Source: Eudorina sp. 2006-703-Eu-15
Lineage: Eukaryota; Chlorophyta; Chlorophyceae; Chlamydomonadales; Volvocaceae
DNA: 64,000 bases
Direction: 5' to 3'
Assembly: GCA_003117195.1 (NCBI GenBank)
Contig: BDSI01000204.1
Coordinates: forward strand, 60,001 to 124,000
Of this stretch, positions 49,641-60,815 are shown in pieces. Position numbers and translations under genes: made by a program. The notes beneath the pieces are model-generated. The model saw nothing but the letters and a program-made list of their open reading frames with translations. It was not told where the DNA came from and ran no database searches. Position 1 is the first letter of the stretch, and each line of letters starts with the position of its first letter.

Positions 49641-50333
49641 ATGAATGCTGACGAGCCCCAGCTGCGCAAACGAGATCGTGACAATATAGAAGACAAAAAT
49701 GATGCATCTGGAAGTGCCGCAAAGACTACTCAACTAGTTCAATGTCGGGAGGGCTGCGGCAAGTGTCTTCCTGCGAACACCCCTTCTCACAAGTGGGCCG
49801 CGCACTTCAACAGCATAGATTGCAAGCAGAAAAGGTCGCTACAGCAGGACCGCGTCCAGGCGAAACGCTTTTTCGCTAGGCCGCCAGCCAGGGAACCAGC
49901 CGGAGCGCTTGGGGACAACCGACCGGCGGGCCCGCCGGCCAACCCTGCGCCGGCGCAACCAGAGGCCGTCACTGACCTTGTGTCTGATGACGACTATGAG
50001 GGACCGACTGCGCCGCCCCAAAATGCTGGAGAAGGGACCGCGCGCAACGAGGTGGCAGCCCGGGGACCACCCGAACCCGGAAGCCTCTGTGTTGGTGGCA
50101 GCTGCAGCACCTCTCTCGCTAAGGGCTCAAAGGTTGGTGTCGTCAAGGTGACGTCCACGTGCCCGTACGCCTACACTGGCATCCGGTACGCGTCAGCCCG
50201 CAAGTCTACGCATTCGGCACCGTGCACAAACGTGCCCGTCGAGTGCCAGGCCTGCTCGTCAGCCAATGTTGCGGGCACCATCTGTCTGGACGTATTACTA
50301 CCTGGATCACTTGCAGCTGGCTCATGGCAGTGA
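49641..50333 (+). CDS. Hypothetical Cys/His-motif protein, N-terminal part
   Basis: ATG at 49641 follows a purine-rich leader (CCGCAAAG). The product (230 residues if unspliced) has a basic start, then Cys35, Cys39, Cys42, His50, His55 and Cys61, a plausible zinc-binding cluster, then a Pro/Ala-rich acidic linker (residues 83-140). Translation probably continues in another frame into the ORF at 50266: an intron from GTGACG (50148) to an acceptor CAG (50196 or 50262) would restore the frame. I do not recognise the family. It lies inside the candidate transposon and could be its DNA-binding protein. Confidence 0.5.
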   Translation: MNADEPQLRKRDRDNIEDKNDASGSAAKTTQLVQCREGCGKCLPANTPSHKWAAHFNSIDCKQKRSLQQDRVQAKRFFARPPAREPAGALGDNRPAGPPANPAPAQPEAVTDLVSDDDYEGPTAPPQNAGEGTARNEVAARGPPEPGSLCVGGSCSTSLAKGSKVGVVKVTSTCPYAYTGIRYASARKSTHSAPCTNVPVECQACSSANVAGTICLDVLLPGSLAAGSWQ

Positions 50334-50730
50334 GCACGTCAGCCCAGCGGAGGTAGCTAAGTACGCAGTGGAGCCGGTGGAGTTCCACGCTGTGGTAAAG
50401 AAGGCCAAGCTGGGGTCTCAGCCCGCACCCGGCCGGATAGCCGAGCTCAAACGTGAAGCCAATGTTCTGGGGGAGGCCGCTTCAAAGTTTTGGGCAAAGC
50501 TGGTTGGGGGTGACGGCAGTGCTGGCCAGGATGCCGGGGAAGGTGCCAATGCCACCGAGCCGGGTGCTGAGCCCGCCAACGAGCCGGCCGCTGGGCCAGC
50601 TGCACCGCCCGATTCTGGGGCAGATGAGCCGCATGGTCAAGCCAGGGGAAGGCGTGGCAGGGGTAGCCGAGGCAGGGTCCGCGGCGGGCGTGGGAGCCGT
50701 GGGGGCCGGGCCAGGGTTCACGGCGTGTAG
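50266..50730 (+). CDS. Hypothetical protein, C-terminal part with RGG-like tail
   Basis: Open in the +1 frame relative to the preceding ORF, and open further upstream, so the ATG at 50266 need not be a start. It begins WTYYYLDHLQLAHG, then a charged helix-prone stretch (PAEVAKYAVEPVEFHAVVKK), an Ala/Pro/Glu linker, and a tail of repeated Gly-Arg (RGRRGRGSRGRVRGGRGSRG), typical of RNA- or single-strand-binding RGG tails. Function unknown. Confidence 0.45.
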   Translation: MLRAPSVWTYYYLDHLQLAHGSEHVSPAEVAKYAVEPVEFHAVVKKAKLGSQPAPGRIAELKREANVLGEAASKFWAKLVGGDGSAGQDAGEGANATEPGAEPANEPAAGPAAPPDSGADEPHGQARGRRGRGSRGRVRGGRGSRGGRARVHGV

Positions 50731-51320
50731 AAGCGCACGCTGACTTCGGAGAGGCAAGGTTCCCAGGCCCTGCCCGGACATCAAGGCGTTTTGCTTCAAC
50801 GGTACTCTGAACGCATTCCCAATGAACGATATTCAGGCCCTGGTCGGGCCAAGACTTTGCTTTTGTGGGGTTGGGGTTAAGGGCGTGCGTCCTGACGTAC
50901 AGACACTTAACTTGGCCTCTGTGCACTGCGCAACGGTCACGCCATGGCCACGCCGATGAAGTATTTAATGCGGCGCGGAAAACCTGCGAGAACGTGCGTT
51001 TATTGCCCGCCTCCGGATGGGGATGGGCCGAGGGGATGTGGCGCCACTGACGACAAGTTGCGATGCGTGCGTTCGCTCCTATATTAATTGGAATAAATAG
51101 AAAATGCATAAAGGAGCCAACAGGCGTTTTTCCGGTTCGATTTGGTGAAGATTTGAGGATGTACGGCAGACTTCTGCTCCGGAACCGTACGGCAGGAACC
51201 GTACGGCAGGGTCGGTCGGTCGGTTTGGGGGGTCCAAAAACAACTTCATAGGATGTGTTCAGGAAATAATTTCCCTACCCCCCCTGATGTGTTCAGGAAA
51301 TAACTTCCCTACCCCCCCTG

Positions 51321-51900
<580 letters not shown>

Positions 51901-52267
51901 GGAGCAAAGGCACTAGTTGTCATTTTCAGAATTATGACGGACGTTACACTGTTAGTGCCCTAGCAATAATCGATCGGTAACCGTTCCGTTCAAACGTCCA
52001 CAAAACGCACAACGCAACGAATGAAGTGCACCCGATGGCGCTTCCGTCGTATTTGTTTGCTCGGGCTTCCCAGCCCTACATGATTGCCGGCGATGCATGC
52101 CCGAAAGGTTACGATGTTGTGATGGGCTCGCTGGAGCGGTTAATTTTTCATTTTGAGATGTTTGAGATAATCACATGCTCACTGACAACTGAATGGCCTG
52201 AATTCAGCCCCGACCACCTTACCTGCTGACCACCTCCTTGCCCTTCTCAAACCCGCCAACATTCCAG

Positions 52268-52366
52268 TGGGGCCGAATGCCCATTCACGTCGCCTCCAAA
52301 AGTGGACACGTGGAGGTGATCATGGCCCTGATCAAGGCAGGGGCGGACAAGGACGCACCCGACGGG
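52268..52366 (+). CDS. ANK exon, type B
   Basis: 33 codons after cattccag, donor gtacgt. Motifs MPIHVASKSGH and ALIKAGADKDAPDG. It completes the A-B alternation after the A exon at 48651, across the candidate transposon. Confidence 0.85.
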
Positions 52367-52769
52367 GTACGTGCTTGGCTGGGGAAGCCGTGGCTGGGGT
52401 ACGCAGCAAAAGGGTGGGTTATGATAAGGGGGAAGGAAGAAATCGATGATAGTTTCCAAGTTGGTGCAGAAAAACCGGTAGGTAGGTGGACAAGACTGAC
52501 GCGTGCTGGGATCGAATTGGGGTCGGTATATGGAGACACTGGCGGTTATACTGCGTGGTTGTTTCCAACACACACGTGATAACTAATCAAGGTAGATATT
52601 TTTGCGGTTTGAGGTCTTCGGTTCGATTAGTTCGATTCCCAGGGTGACCCCCGGCATTATTCGTGCGTATAAGACTCAAAGGCTTACCTGATGGTTGGGA
52701 ACCCTTTTGGGCTCCTTATATTGTGAGCATCTATACGGCTCTTTGACGTACCGGCTTGCACTCCCCCAC
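52367..52769. other. Intron-like, nothing firm
   Basis: Near 52630 there is GGTTCGATTAGTTCGATTCCC, box B-like, without a matching box A. Confidence 0.35.
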
Positions 52770-54126
52770 TTTTTGCCAGCGCGAAGCGCGTTCGGGGGGC
52801 CCCGCCCACTAGGATTGCCTATGTATGTCCGTGTGCCGTAGGTGTTTGTGCCGTGTGCCGTGGGTAACGGCAAAACGTTAATTACTCGCTAAGCTATTTA
52901 GCAAGGTCTGTCATGTTTTGTCCTCTATTGCAAGGTATCTTTGGTTAAGCTGACAAAAATTGTATGTGCACAAACGGTCAACCTACAGCCTTGTTCTGTT
53001 TCCAATCCCATCACCTCTTCTTTATGCCTCCTATTTGCCGGCCACTGACCACCGATAATCCCCACCATGCCTCCGCAATTGCGCGCCGCGCACGCGAGCT
53101 CAACCACGCCGCCAGTCACGCCGGCCTCGCCGCCATTAAACGCCGCGTGGCGCGTCTTCTCCACCCTCATGCTCGTGATCGGCCTCCTGCTCTACGGGAC
53201 CTCCTCGCTCTGCGCCGGCGGTACATAAGCACCGACGAAGACGACCGCCTCACCGCGGATCGCAACCCGTCACGCGTCATTTACGCCGTCTTTTACCTGC
53301 CCGACCCACGGCAACGCCTCCGCCCACAGCACCGCTTGGAGCTTTATATTGGCCAGACCCGCACCTCCGCCTTTGAACGTCTCCGTCAGCACCTCCGCAC
53401 CACCGCCGCGCTCGCCCACAAACGTACCCACGCTCCCGCTTTTTACCACCACCTCTGGGCCCGCGGCGAGCCGCATCTGTTTGTCATGCCCCTTTGTCAT
53501 GCCCGCCCCCACGACGTCTTCGCCATCCCGCTCCCGCCTCCCACCCCTTCCCCTGCCACCCCGCCACCCCCGCCTCCACCCCCCGTCCCCGCCGACATTG
53601 CTCCGCCGCCCCCTCCCCCACCGCCCCCTCCTCCACCGCTCTCCCCATCCCCCGCCGCCCACAACCCCACCGCCTCCGCCAGCACCGCCCAGCTCGTCCA
53701 GCCGCCACCTCCCCCTCCACACCCGTATCCACCCTCACCAACCGCCCCCGCCCCCTCCCGCTCCACGGTCCCCCGCCGTCCCCGCCCCCGCCGCCCCCAA
53801 CCCCACCGTCCCCGGCCCCTCCGTCCCCGCTCCAGCCCCCGCCCCCATCCCCGCCGCCCCCGCCCCGCCCCCGCAACGCACTCCGTCGCCTCCCCCACCT
53901 CTCACGCTCTGCCGGCCTTTCCAACCTTACCCACAGCGCTTGGACCGGTGCCCCGCATGCATACGGGCATCCCGTCCGTGACCGGGATCGGTGGGGAGCC
54001 AACTTTTCCTCTGGCCCGCTACCCGGATCACACCCGCATTATTCGCACATATGTCATTACCCCACCGGCCGCTGGCACACTGGCGTCCCTTCCGTACACT
54101 GCCGTACTGCACCCATGCCGCGTTCG
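52770..54126 (+). mobile_element. TE-A-related element, 5' end plus ORF, 3' end lost
   Basis: GCGCGAAGCGCGTTCGGGG, GCCCCGCCCACTAGGATTGCC, a GTGTGCC microsatellite and GGTAACGGCAAAACG match the TE-A 5' end in order. After GCACAAACGGTCAA the sequence departs from the short copies into a long ORF. The element stops at about 54126, where the segmental duplication begins. Confidence 0.6.
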
Positions 54127-54193
54127 TATTACACGGCCGTCTATATCTGCACCGCCTAAACATGGCCAGGGTTCAACCGGTGTACACCGATAA
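52964..54193 (+). CDS. GIY-YIG nuclease-like ORF with proline-rich tail
   Basis: 409 codons if the upstream ATG is used; a later start such as 53069 in another frame is not supported. Residues 106-112 (IYAVFYL) and 128-132 (YIGQT), followed by FERLRQHL (137-144), match the GIY..YIG...R..QH core of GIY-YIG endonucleases, which make single- or double-strand cuts in homing, repair and some retroelements. I could not place the catalytic Glu with confidence. Residues 188-320 are a Pro/Ala/Ser-rich low-complexity linker from a C-rich tract. The last about 20 residues are encoded by the adjoining segmental duplication, so the natural C-terminus is lost. Position just behind a TE-A 5' end suggests a transposon protein. 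Confidence 0.55.
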   Translation: MCTNGQPTALFCFQSHHLFFMPPICRPLTTDNPHHASAIARRARELNHAASHAGLAAIKRRVARLLHPHARDRPPALRDLLALRRRYISTDEDDRLTADRNPSRVIYAVFYLPDPRQRLRPQHRLELYIGQTRTSAFERLRQHLRTTAALAHKRTHAPAFYHHLWARGEPHLFVMPLCHARPHDVFAIPLPPPTPSPATPPPPPPPPVPADIAPPPPPPPPPPPPLSPSPAAHNPTASASTAQLVQPPPPPPHPYPPSPTAPAPSRSTVPRRPRPRRPQPHRPRPLRPRSSPRPHPRRPRPAPATHSVASPTSHALPAFPTLPTALGPVPRMHTGIPSVTGIGGEPTFPLARYPDHTRIIRTYVITPPAAGTLASLPYTAVLHPCRVRITRPSISAPPKHGQGSTGVHR

Positions 54194-54294
54194 TCGATAA
54201 TCAATTGGTGTATACCGATAAAGTTTATCGGTGTACACTCGTCTCGTATATAACTCGTGTACATACACCGACCGTGTAATACACGGCTTGTCGG

Positions 54295-54808
54295 CAGTGT
54301 TGCTATCTTCCAAAACGGGGAAATAAAATTCCGCAGGTTTCCGGCCTGTCGCCAGTAGCCAAAAAACCTTTGGCAGGGCAGATTATTTTGGGGGGCTTCC
54401 TAGTTGCCAGGAAATAAAAACCTCCGAGGCAGGGCGGAAATATTTCTGCGTGTTTCGACAGCAGGACCACTGTTACCACAGCGACGACAGGGATTCTAAG
54501 TCCATGGAGGCCTGAAGCGCGCTTTCCTTGCGTCGCGGATGCATATGGGAGGGTAACCAGGAGTTGGGGACACGGCATTCGAGTGTGTTTTGGCGGTAGA
54601 CAGGTGTACGATGCAGGATTTTTCCCTGCGCCTGCAGATTTCCAGGCCTTTTTGGTAGTCTGGAAAATAGTTGGCAGGGCAGATTTCCGGCTCTCCACAG
54701 CGAGCGTCAAATAAATGAAATCTCGCAGGTTTCTTGGGGGTCCGGGAAATAGAAAATTTCCGGCTTTTTTGCCCGTAAATATTTGTTTTATTTAAGATAG
54801 CAACACTG
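54295..54808. mobile_element. Non-autonomous hAT element, uninterrupted copy
   Basis: Same 15-bp inverted repeats and the same 8-bp duplication CTTGTCGG (54287-54294, 54809-54816) as at 15181, because it was copied with its flanks. Confidence 0.85.
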
Positions 54809-55175
54809 CTTGTCGGCATATACACGGTCTTCCAAATTGCAGATGGCGGTGTCCACGCACTGGTTCATTGCATGTGTTGTATGTAGTTCCGGTTCAATCA
54901 ATTCCCTTCTGGCACTGCGTGCTCTGTCCTTCGTCAGGACCCGTTCCACGTTCATTAACAATTCTGTGTGTTGGTTTGAACGGACGATTCTGAACAAAAG
55001 AAGGATAATCTTTGTCATGCATAAAAATAGTAAGAATGCGTCTGCGGCGTCCGTCCATGTAAAGTTGCGATGGGTTCCCAACAACCCACTGTGTGATGAG
55101 CCAGCGATGGCGCGTGCAGACTCCCTCTCCGTCCCATTTGCCCTCCTCTCTCAACTCCGCATGGAGCAACTTTAG

Positions 55176-55277
55176 AATGGCTGGGCACCGATTCACCTGG
55201 CCTTTCATCAATGGAGCAACTTTGAGGTGATCAAGGCCCTCATTGAGGCAGGAGCAAACAAGGACATGCGTGACAAG
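55176..55277 (+). CDS. ANK exon, type B
   Basis: 34 codons after ctttag, donor gttagc. Motif APIHLAFHQWSNFEV; differs from 16524 by Trp for Ser at residue 3. Confidence 0.75.
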
Positions 55278-55811
55278 GTTAGCGGCGCACCTGTGTACGT
55301 ATTCACTCTGTTGGAAAAATGGAGATTCGGTTGACAGCGGATATCTGGACGGTGCTCGCTTAACGACGGCGACAGCTACTGCAACGGCGCAGCTTGCTCA
55401 TGTGATGACGTGCTGAGTATGCTGAGGGCGGGGCGGTTTACGGGTTTGAGGCACGAATACCGCGGTGTACTGCGTTTTTGTCCTTCATGAATGATAGAAT
55501 GCTTTTGATCGGCAAGACTGTATGTGCCATTGAACAGGTGAGCGACCCATGGCTGGTGGCTTAGACATACATACATATGGCAATACAGCAAAGAAGCAGT
55601 CCTGTGTGTGTAGGCGCACACGCATGGGCACAGCGACACTTCCACCGTTATGCATCGATGAGGTGTGTCCTTACATAGCATGCTATATCAACAGCGTTCA
55701 ATATATGCAAGCTCACTGCACTGCACTATTTGTCAGGGTATGTATGATAGATGGCAACCATGGTTACAAACTGATTGATGTCGACGGCGCACGGCCACTT
55801 ACCGCTCACAG

Positions 55812-55910
55812 GCCGGCCGAGCTCCTCTTCACCTGGCGGCTGAAAGGGGCCGCATGGACACCGTCAGTTACCTGCTGTCCAAGGGCGCTGACCCTAACGT
55901 GGCGGACGCG
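55812..55910 (+). CDS. ANK exon, type A
   Basis: 33 codons after ctcacag, donor gtgagt. Same protein as 17160 (AAERGRMDTV). Confidence 0.8.
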
Positions 55911-57025
55911 GTGAGTGTTGATTGGATCCCGCTTGGGTCTTCTCTTAAGTAGCGGCGTGCGTGGCGGGGTCAGTCCTTGAGCTGCTACACATGCTATGGG
56001 GTGGGCAGCTATCTGGAAGGGGAAGCCAGGAAAATAAACCCTAGCGAAACTCCCAATTGCAGCTGTTCGCTCGTGAGGATACCGGCATGTCCGGGCGACG
56101 GATCATCGTAGGGGGCAAGGCAGGATCTGACAGACTAGACCGACTATCTAGGCGAGTTGTCAGGATAGATAGGTATTATCAGCTCCAGATGACGGTTGTC
56201 ATGGTGGCCAAGCAAACAGCCAGCGAGAGGAATCGCCATGCCCTCTGTGAAGCTTTTTGATGTTGTGACTGATAGATGTCTGTTGACATACAGCTGTCTG
56301 TCTTGTCAACTTGTGCTGCCTGTTTCATGCTGCCAGCAGCCGTCACAGCGTGTTACTAATTGTCGAAATTGTAAATCTAACTGAATTCATTATTAAACTA
56401 TTAGGGTTAACTGATGATGACAGTTGAATTTGTGGAATTAGTCTTGCTTGATGAAATGAATGAACGTTACAGCCAGTTTATTACATGTAACGGTCCGTTT
56501 GCAGTAAAGTTGCGTCTTGTAACGCTGGCGAGTTTACATGAGCGCGCTCCGTTAAGCGAGGGAGTGGAAGGCCCAATTGGGTGCATATCTCGGTCAAGAC
56601 GCCGATTCTTGAACCATTACGCATCTTTTATAATGATTGTATCAGTTGAATTAATTAGCGCTTGTGCACTGATTGGGACAGCAGGTAACGCGCCGCTAGA
56701 AGTTTTCACCCCCCCCCCCCTCTCGAGGTCACGTTAGACTTTTCGCCAGCGATACGGGTAATGGCCCGTTACCCCATGAGAACAGACTACTTTTTCCATA
56801 AAGTGATAACTGACGTTAATGTAAATCCACTATTACAGCGGACCCCAAACATTGTCGAAGGATACTGATTTACCAAAGCGAACTTAGCAGGTACCTGTCT
56901 ATTATTGATCAACAGCTACCTAGCTAGGAATTTAATGCCGGCTGGTAGATAGCAGCCGTACTGTACCAATCAATGCGCGTGCATACGTACCACCGGCTGA
57001 TGAAACTGTGGGTTATCGTGGTCGT

Positions 57026-57054
57026 GTGGTGCGGACCCGAACAAGGCGAACTCG
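57026..57054 (+). pseudogene. Truncated A exon
   Basis: GADPNKANS tail (TCG for CCG at the last codon), donor gtgagt. Confidence 0.55.
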
Positions 57055-57656
57055 GTGAGTCGCTCGGTGTCGATCGATCGGCCGGTTGACTCCGACTCAT
57101 CACCACGCCCCAGCTGTATGTGCGTGTGTCAGTGCCGCTAGCTCCAGCCGAACAGATGGCCGCGGCGGCGGCGTTCCAGTTCGGCTGGAGATCGAGCGGC
57201 ACTGACAACTAACGGCGGTACAGTCATTACGGTCGTCGCCAGCGCAGTGAACTTTTACAATGATGTCCAATGCATGTTCGTAACAGCGACGCCGATGACG
57301 AAATGAAAAGCTAGTGATGTGTTTCGCTATTGTCGCTGTATATATTCCGCTTGGCATGCGCGGCATAACCTATCTTTACCTACCTGGCACCCCGCCCGTG
57401 TTATTATTTGTGTGGGTCCCTCGCGCGGGCTTACTTGCAGCAGGTGTTCCATCTGTGTGTGCCTTCACTCGTACAGTGCTTCACTGCGATAGGTAGCTGG
57501 GCCACTGCCCTAGCTGGCCGAAATGATTTCGCGCAATATACAAATTGCGTCCTAGCATACATCGATACATGCATGCGTGCAGACTCCCTGTCCCTCCGTC
57601 TTGCCCCTTTTCGCCTACCTCCATCCTCTCTCAAATCCTCTTTACACCAATCTCAG

Positions 57657-57755
57657 AATGGCTCGGCACCGATTCACCTGACCTTTCAATGGAGCAACTT
57701 TGAGGTGATCAAGGCCCTCATTGAGGCAGGAGCAAACAAGGACATGCTTGACAAG
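57657..57755 (+). CDS. ANK exon, type B
   Basis: 33 codons after the conventional acceptor ccaatctcag, donor gttagc. Motifs APIHLTFQWSNFEV and KDMLDK. The A exon that should follow is deleted: about 69 bp beyond the exon the sequence jumps into the next cassette's intron. Confidence 0.8.
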
Positions 57756-58336
57756 GTTAGCAGCGCACCTGTGTACGTATTCACTCTGTTGGAAAAATGG
57801 AGACTCGGTTGACAGCGGATATCTGGACAACGATGACAGTTGAATTTATGGAATGAGTCTTGATAAAATGAGGCCCAATTGGGTGCATATCTCGGTCAAG
57901 ACGCCGACTCTTGAACCATTACGCATCTTTTATAATGATTGTATCAGTTGAATTAATAATAATTATTTAGCGCGTGTGCACTGATTGGGACAGCACGTAA
58001 CGTGCTGCTAGAAGTTTTCACCCCCCCCTCTCGAGGTCACGTTAGACTTTTCGCCAGCGATACGGGTAATGGCCCGTTACCCCATGAGAACAGACTACTT
58101 TTTCCATAAAGTGATAACTGACGTTAATGTAAATCCACTATTACAGCGGACCCCAAACATTGTCGAAGGATACTGATTTACCAAAGCGAACTTAGCAGGT
58201 ACCTGTCTATTATTATTGATCAACAGCTACCTAGCTAGGAATTTAATGCCGGCTGGTAGATAGCAGCCGTACTGTACCAATCAATGCGCGTGCATACGTA
58301 CCACCGGCTGATGAAACTGTGGTTTATCGTGGTCGT

Positions 58337-58365
58337 GTGGTGCGGACCCGAACAAGGCGAACTCG
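58337..58365 (+). pseudogene. Truncated A exon
   Basis: GADPNKANS tail, donor gtgagt. Confidence 0.55.
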
Positions 58366-58966
58366 GTGAGTCGCTCGGTGTCGATCGATCGGCCGGTTGA
58401 CTCCGACTCATCACCACGCCCCAGCTGTATGTGCGTGTGTCAGTGCCGCTAGCTCCAGCCGAACAGATGGCCGCGGCGGCGGCGTTCCAGTTCGGCTGGA
58501 GATCGAGCGGCACTGACAACTAACGGCGGTACAGTCATTACGGTCGTCGCCAGCACAGTGAACGTTTACAATCATGTCCAATGCATGTTCGTAACAGCGA
58601 CGCCGACGACGAAATGAAAAGCTAGTCATGTGTTTCGCTATTGTTGCTGTATATATTCCGCTTGGCATGCGCGGCATAACCTATCTTTACCTACCTGGCA
58701 CCCCGCCCGCCCGTGTTATTATTTGTGTGGGTCCCTCGCGCGGGCTTACTTGCAGCAGGTGTTCCATCTGTGTGTGCCTTCACTCGTACAGTGCTTCACT
58801 GCGATAGGGTAGCTGGGCCACTGCCCTAGCTGGCCGAAATGATTTCACGCAATATACAAATTGCGTCCTAGCATACATCGATACATGCATGCATACAGAC
58901 TCCCTGTCCCTCCAACTTTCCGTCCCATTTACCCTCCTCTCTCAACTCCGCATGGAGCAACTTTAG

Positions 58967-59065
58967 AATGGCTCGGCACCCATTCACCTGGCCGTTCAAT
59001 GGAGCAAGTTTGAGGTGATCAAGGCCCTCATTGAGGCAGGAGCAAACAAGGACATGCGTGACAAG
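58967..59065 (+). CDS. ANK exon, type B
   Basis: 33 codons after ctttag, donor gttagc. Motif AVQWSKFEV, as in 27685. Confidence 0.8.
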
Positions 59066-59620
59066 GTTAGCGGCGCACCTGTGTACGTATTCACTCTGTT
59101 GGAAAAATGGAGATTCGGTTGACAGCGGATATCTGGACGGTGCTCGCTTAACGACGGCGACAGCTACTGCAACGGCGCAGCTTGCTCACGTGATGACATA
59201 CTCAGGGCGGGGCGGTTTACGGGTTTGCAGCACGAATACCGCGGTGTACTGCGTTTTTGTCCTTCATGAATGATAGAATGCTATTGATTGGCAAGTCTGT
59301 ATGTGCCATTGAACAGGTGAGCGACCCATGGCTGGTGGCTGAGACATACATATGGCAATACAGCAAAGCAGCAGTCCTGTGTGTGTAGGTAGACGCACCC
59401 GGGCATAGATCGCTCGCTTTGCAGCGACGATCGACTTCTGCCGTTGTTAATCGATGAAGTCATTGCAGTGTTTTCTTACGTACATAGCATGCTAGATCAA
59501 GATTGTTCAATATATACAAGCTCACTGCACTGCGCTATTTGTCAGGGTATGTATGATAGATGGCAACCATGGTTACAAACTAATTTATGTCAACGGCGTG
59601 CGGCCACTTACCGCTCACAG

Positions 59621-59719
59621 GCCGGCCGAGCACCTCTTCACCTGGCGGCTGAAAGGGGCCGCATGGATGCCGTCAGCTACCTGCTGTCCAAGGGCGCTGA
59701 CCCTAACGTGGCGGACGCG
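59621..59719 (+). CDS. ANK exon, type A
   Basis: 33 codons after ctcacag, donor gtgagt. AAERGRMDAV with a changed proximal codon (GCA for GCT). Confidence 0.8.
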
Positions 59720-59839
59720 GTGAGTGATGATTGGATCCCGCTTGGGTCTTCTCTTAAGTAGCGGCGTGCGTGGCGGGGTCAGTCCTTGAGCTGCTACGCA
59801 TGCTATGGGGTGGGCAGCTATCTGGAAGGGGAAGCCAGG

Positions 59840-60815
59840 ACAAGTAGGGGGTCGGCTTCCTTGAAGCCGGAAAAAGGGCGGGGCCCCCTACAATCCGTAC
59901 AGGCCGCTTGCTTTACAACGGAAACTCTGTTACCGCGCAAGAGTGTGAGAGAGTGAAAGGGTGCCATTGAGGGTGTCGTTGATGTTGAAGGTGGATCGGC
60001 GTGCATAGATTGAGCAAGGTAAAGCAGGTAGGGTAGCCCCGAAACCTACGCGCCGCCTCATCGCATCTGCATTATCATCGTAACGCTAGACGCCTCTGCA
60101 CTACCACATCCGTCTGTCAAGCAGATATCAAAAAGCAAGCTTGAAGCATTCTTGTTTTTCCGTGAAGCTGTAGTTGTTTAGTTGTTTGGTCCGTCGGCAA
60201 GCATGCAGCCCTTCAGTTGCACGCCCGCAGCAGACGTGAACCTCTAAAGTTTGCCATCAATAGTTACATAGCAAATATAAGGCAAAAACAGGGTGCGAAA
60301 AAGCCGCGGTGAGACCGGGACTTCGGCCATCGGAACTGGAGAACTTGTTGGTACTCGGTATGCTATCCCTTTGCATTTTGAAACTTTGATTCAATACATA
60401 TTGTTGAATTGTATTCATCTGGCAAGACAGAAAGGCAAATCTTGATGTTGGTGGCATCTTGGTGTTCGAACACCAGAACACTGTGGAAGTTCAATTTAGC
60501 ACGCGCCACCTGCCCCTAATCCAAGTATTCATCACGCGGCACCTGTTGCAACAAACATGAGCGCGAGAGGCGTTGGGTGGATGTTGACTCGGGTCCATGG
60601 AGACCGCGGAGCTTTACTTTGACCGTTTGTGCGCAAAGAATTTTTTTTAGCCAACCCAAGGATACCTTGCAATAGAGGACAATTAATATGACAAACATAA
60701 CGAATTAGTTTAGCGGATAATGAACGTTTTGCCGTTACCCACACACACACACGGACAGGGGCAATCCTAGGGGGCGGGGCCCCCGAACGCGCTTCGCGCT
60801 GGGGCCCCGCCCAAA
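59840..60815 (-). mobile_element. TE-A copy 8 (site 1)
   Basis: Same site and orientation as copy 2, copied with the segmental duplication. Confidence 0.8.

Larger units (their letters stand above)
49299..51320 (+). mobile_element. Candidate 2-kb DNA transposon
   Basis: Inverted ends: CAAGGGGGGGTAG on the left, and on the right the complement of CAGGGGGGGTAGGGAAG, the latter present twice in tandem. Direct internal repeats CGTACGGCAG plus GGTCGGTCGGTCGG lie near each end (about 49430 and 51200). The interior holds the two ORFs described next. No DDE triad identified; superfamily unknown. TATA sequence flanks both sides. Confidence 0.45.
54126..60815. repeat. Segmental duplication, right copy
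   Basis: Matches 15019-20845 including the hAT element, A exon 55812 (to 17160), B exon 58967 (to 18997), A exon 59621 (to 19651) and TE-A copy 8 (to copy 2). It lacks TRIM-1 and contains an additional B plus truncated-A unit. Confidence 0.75.
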
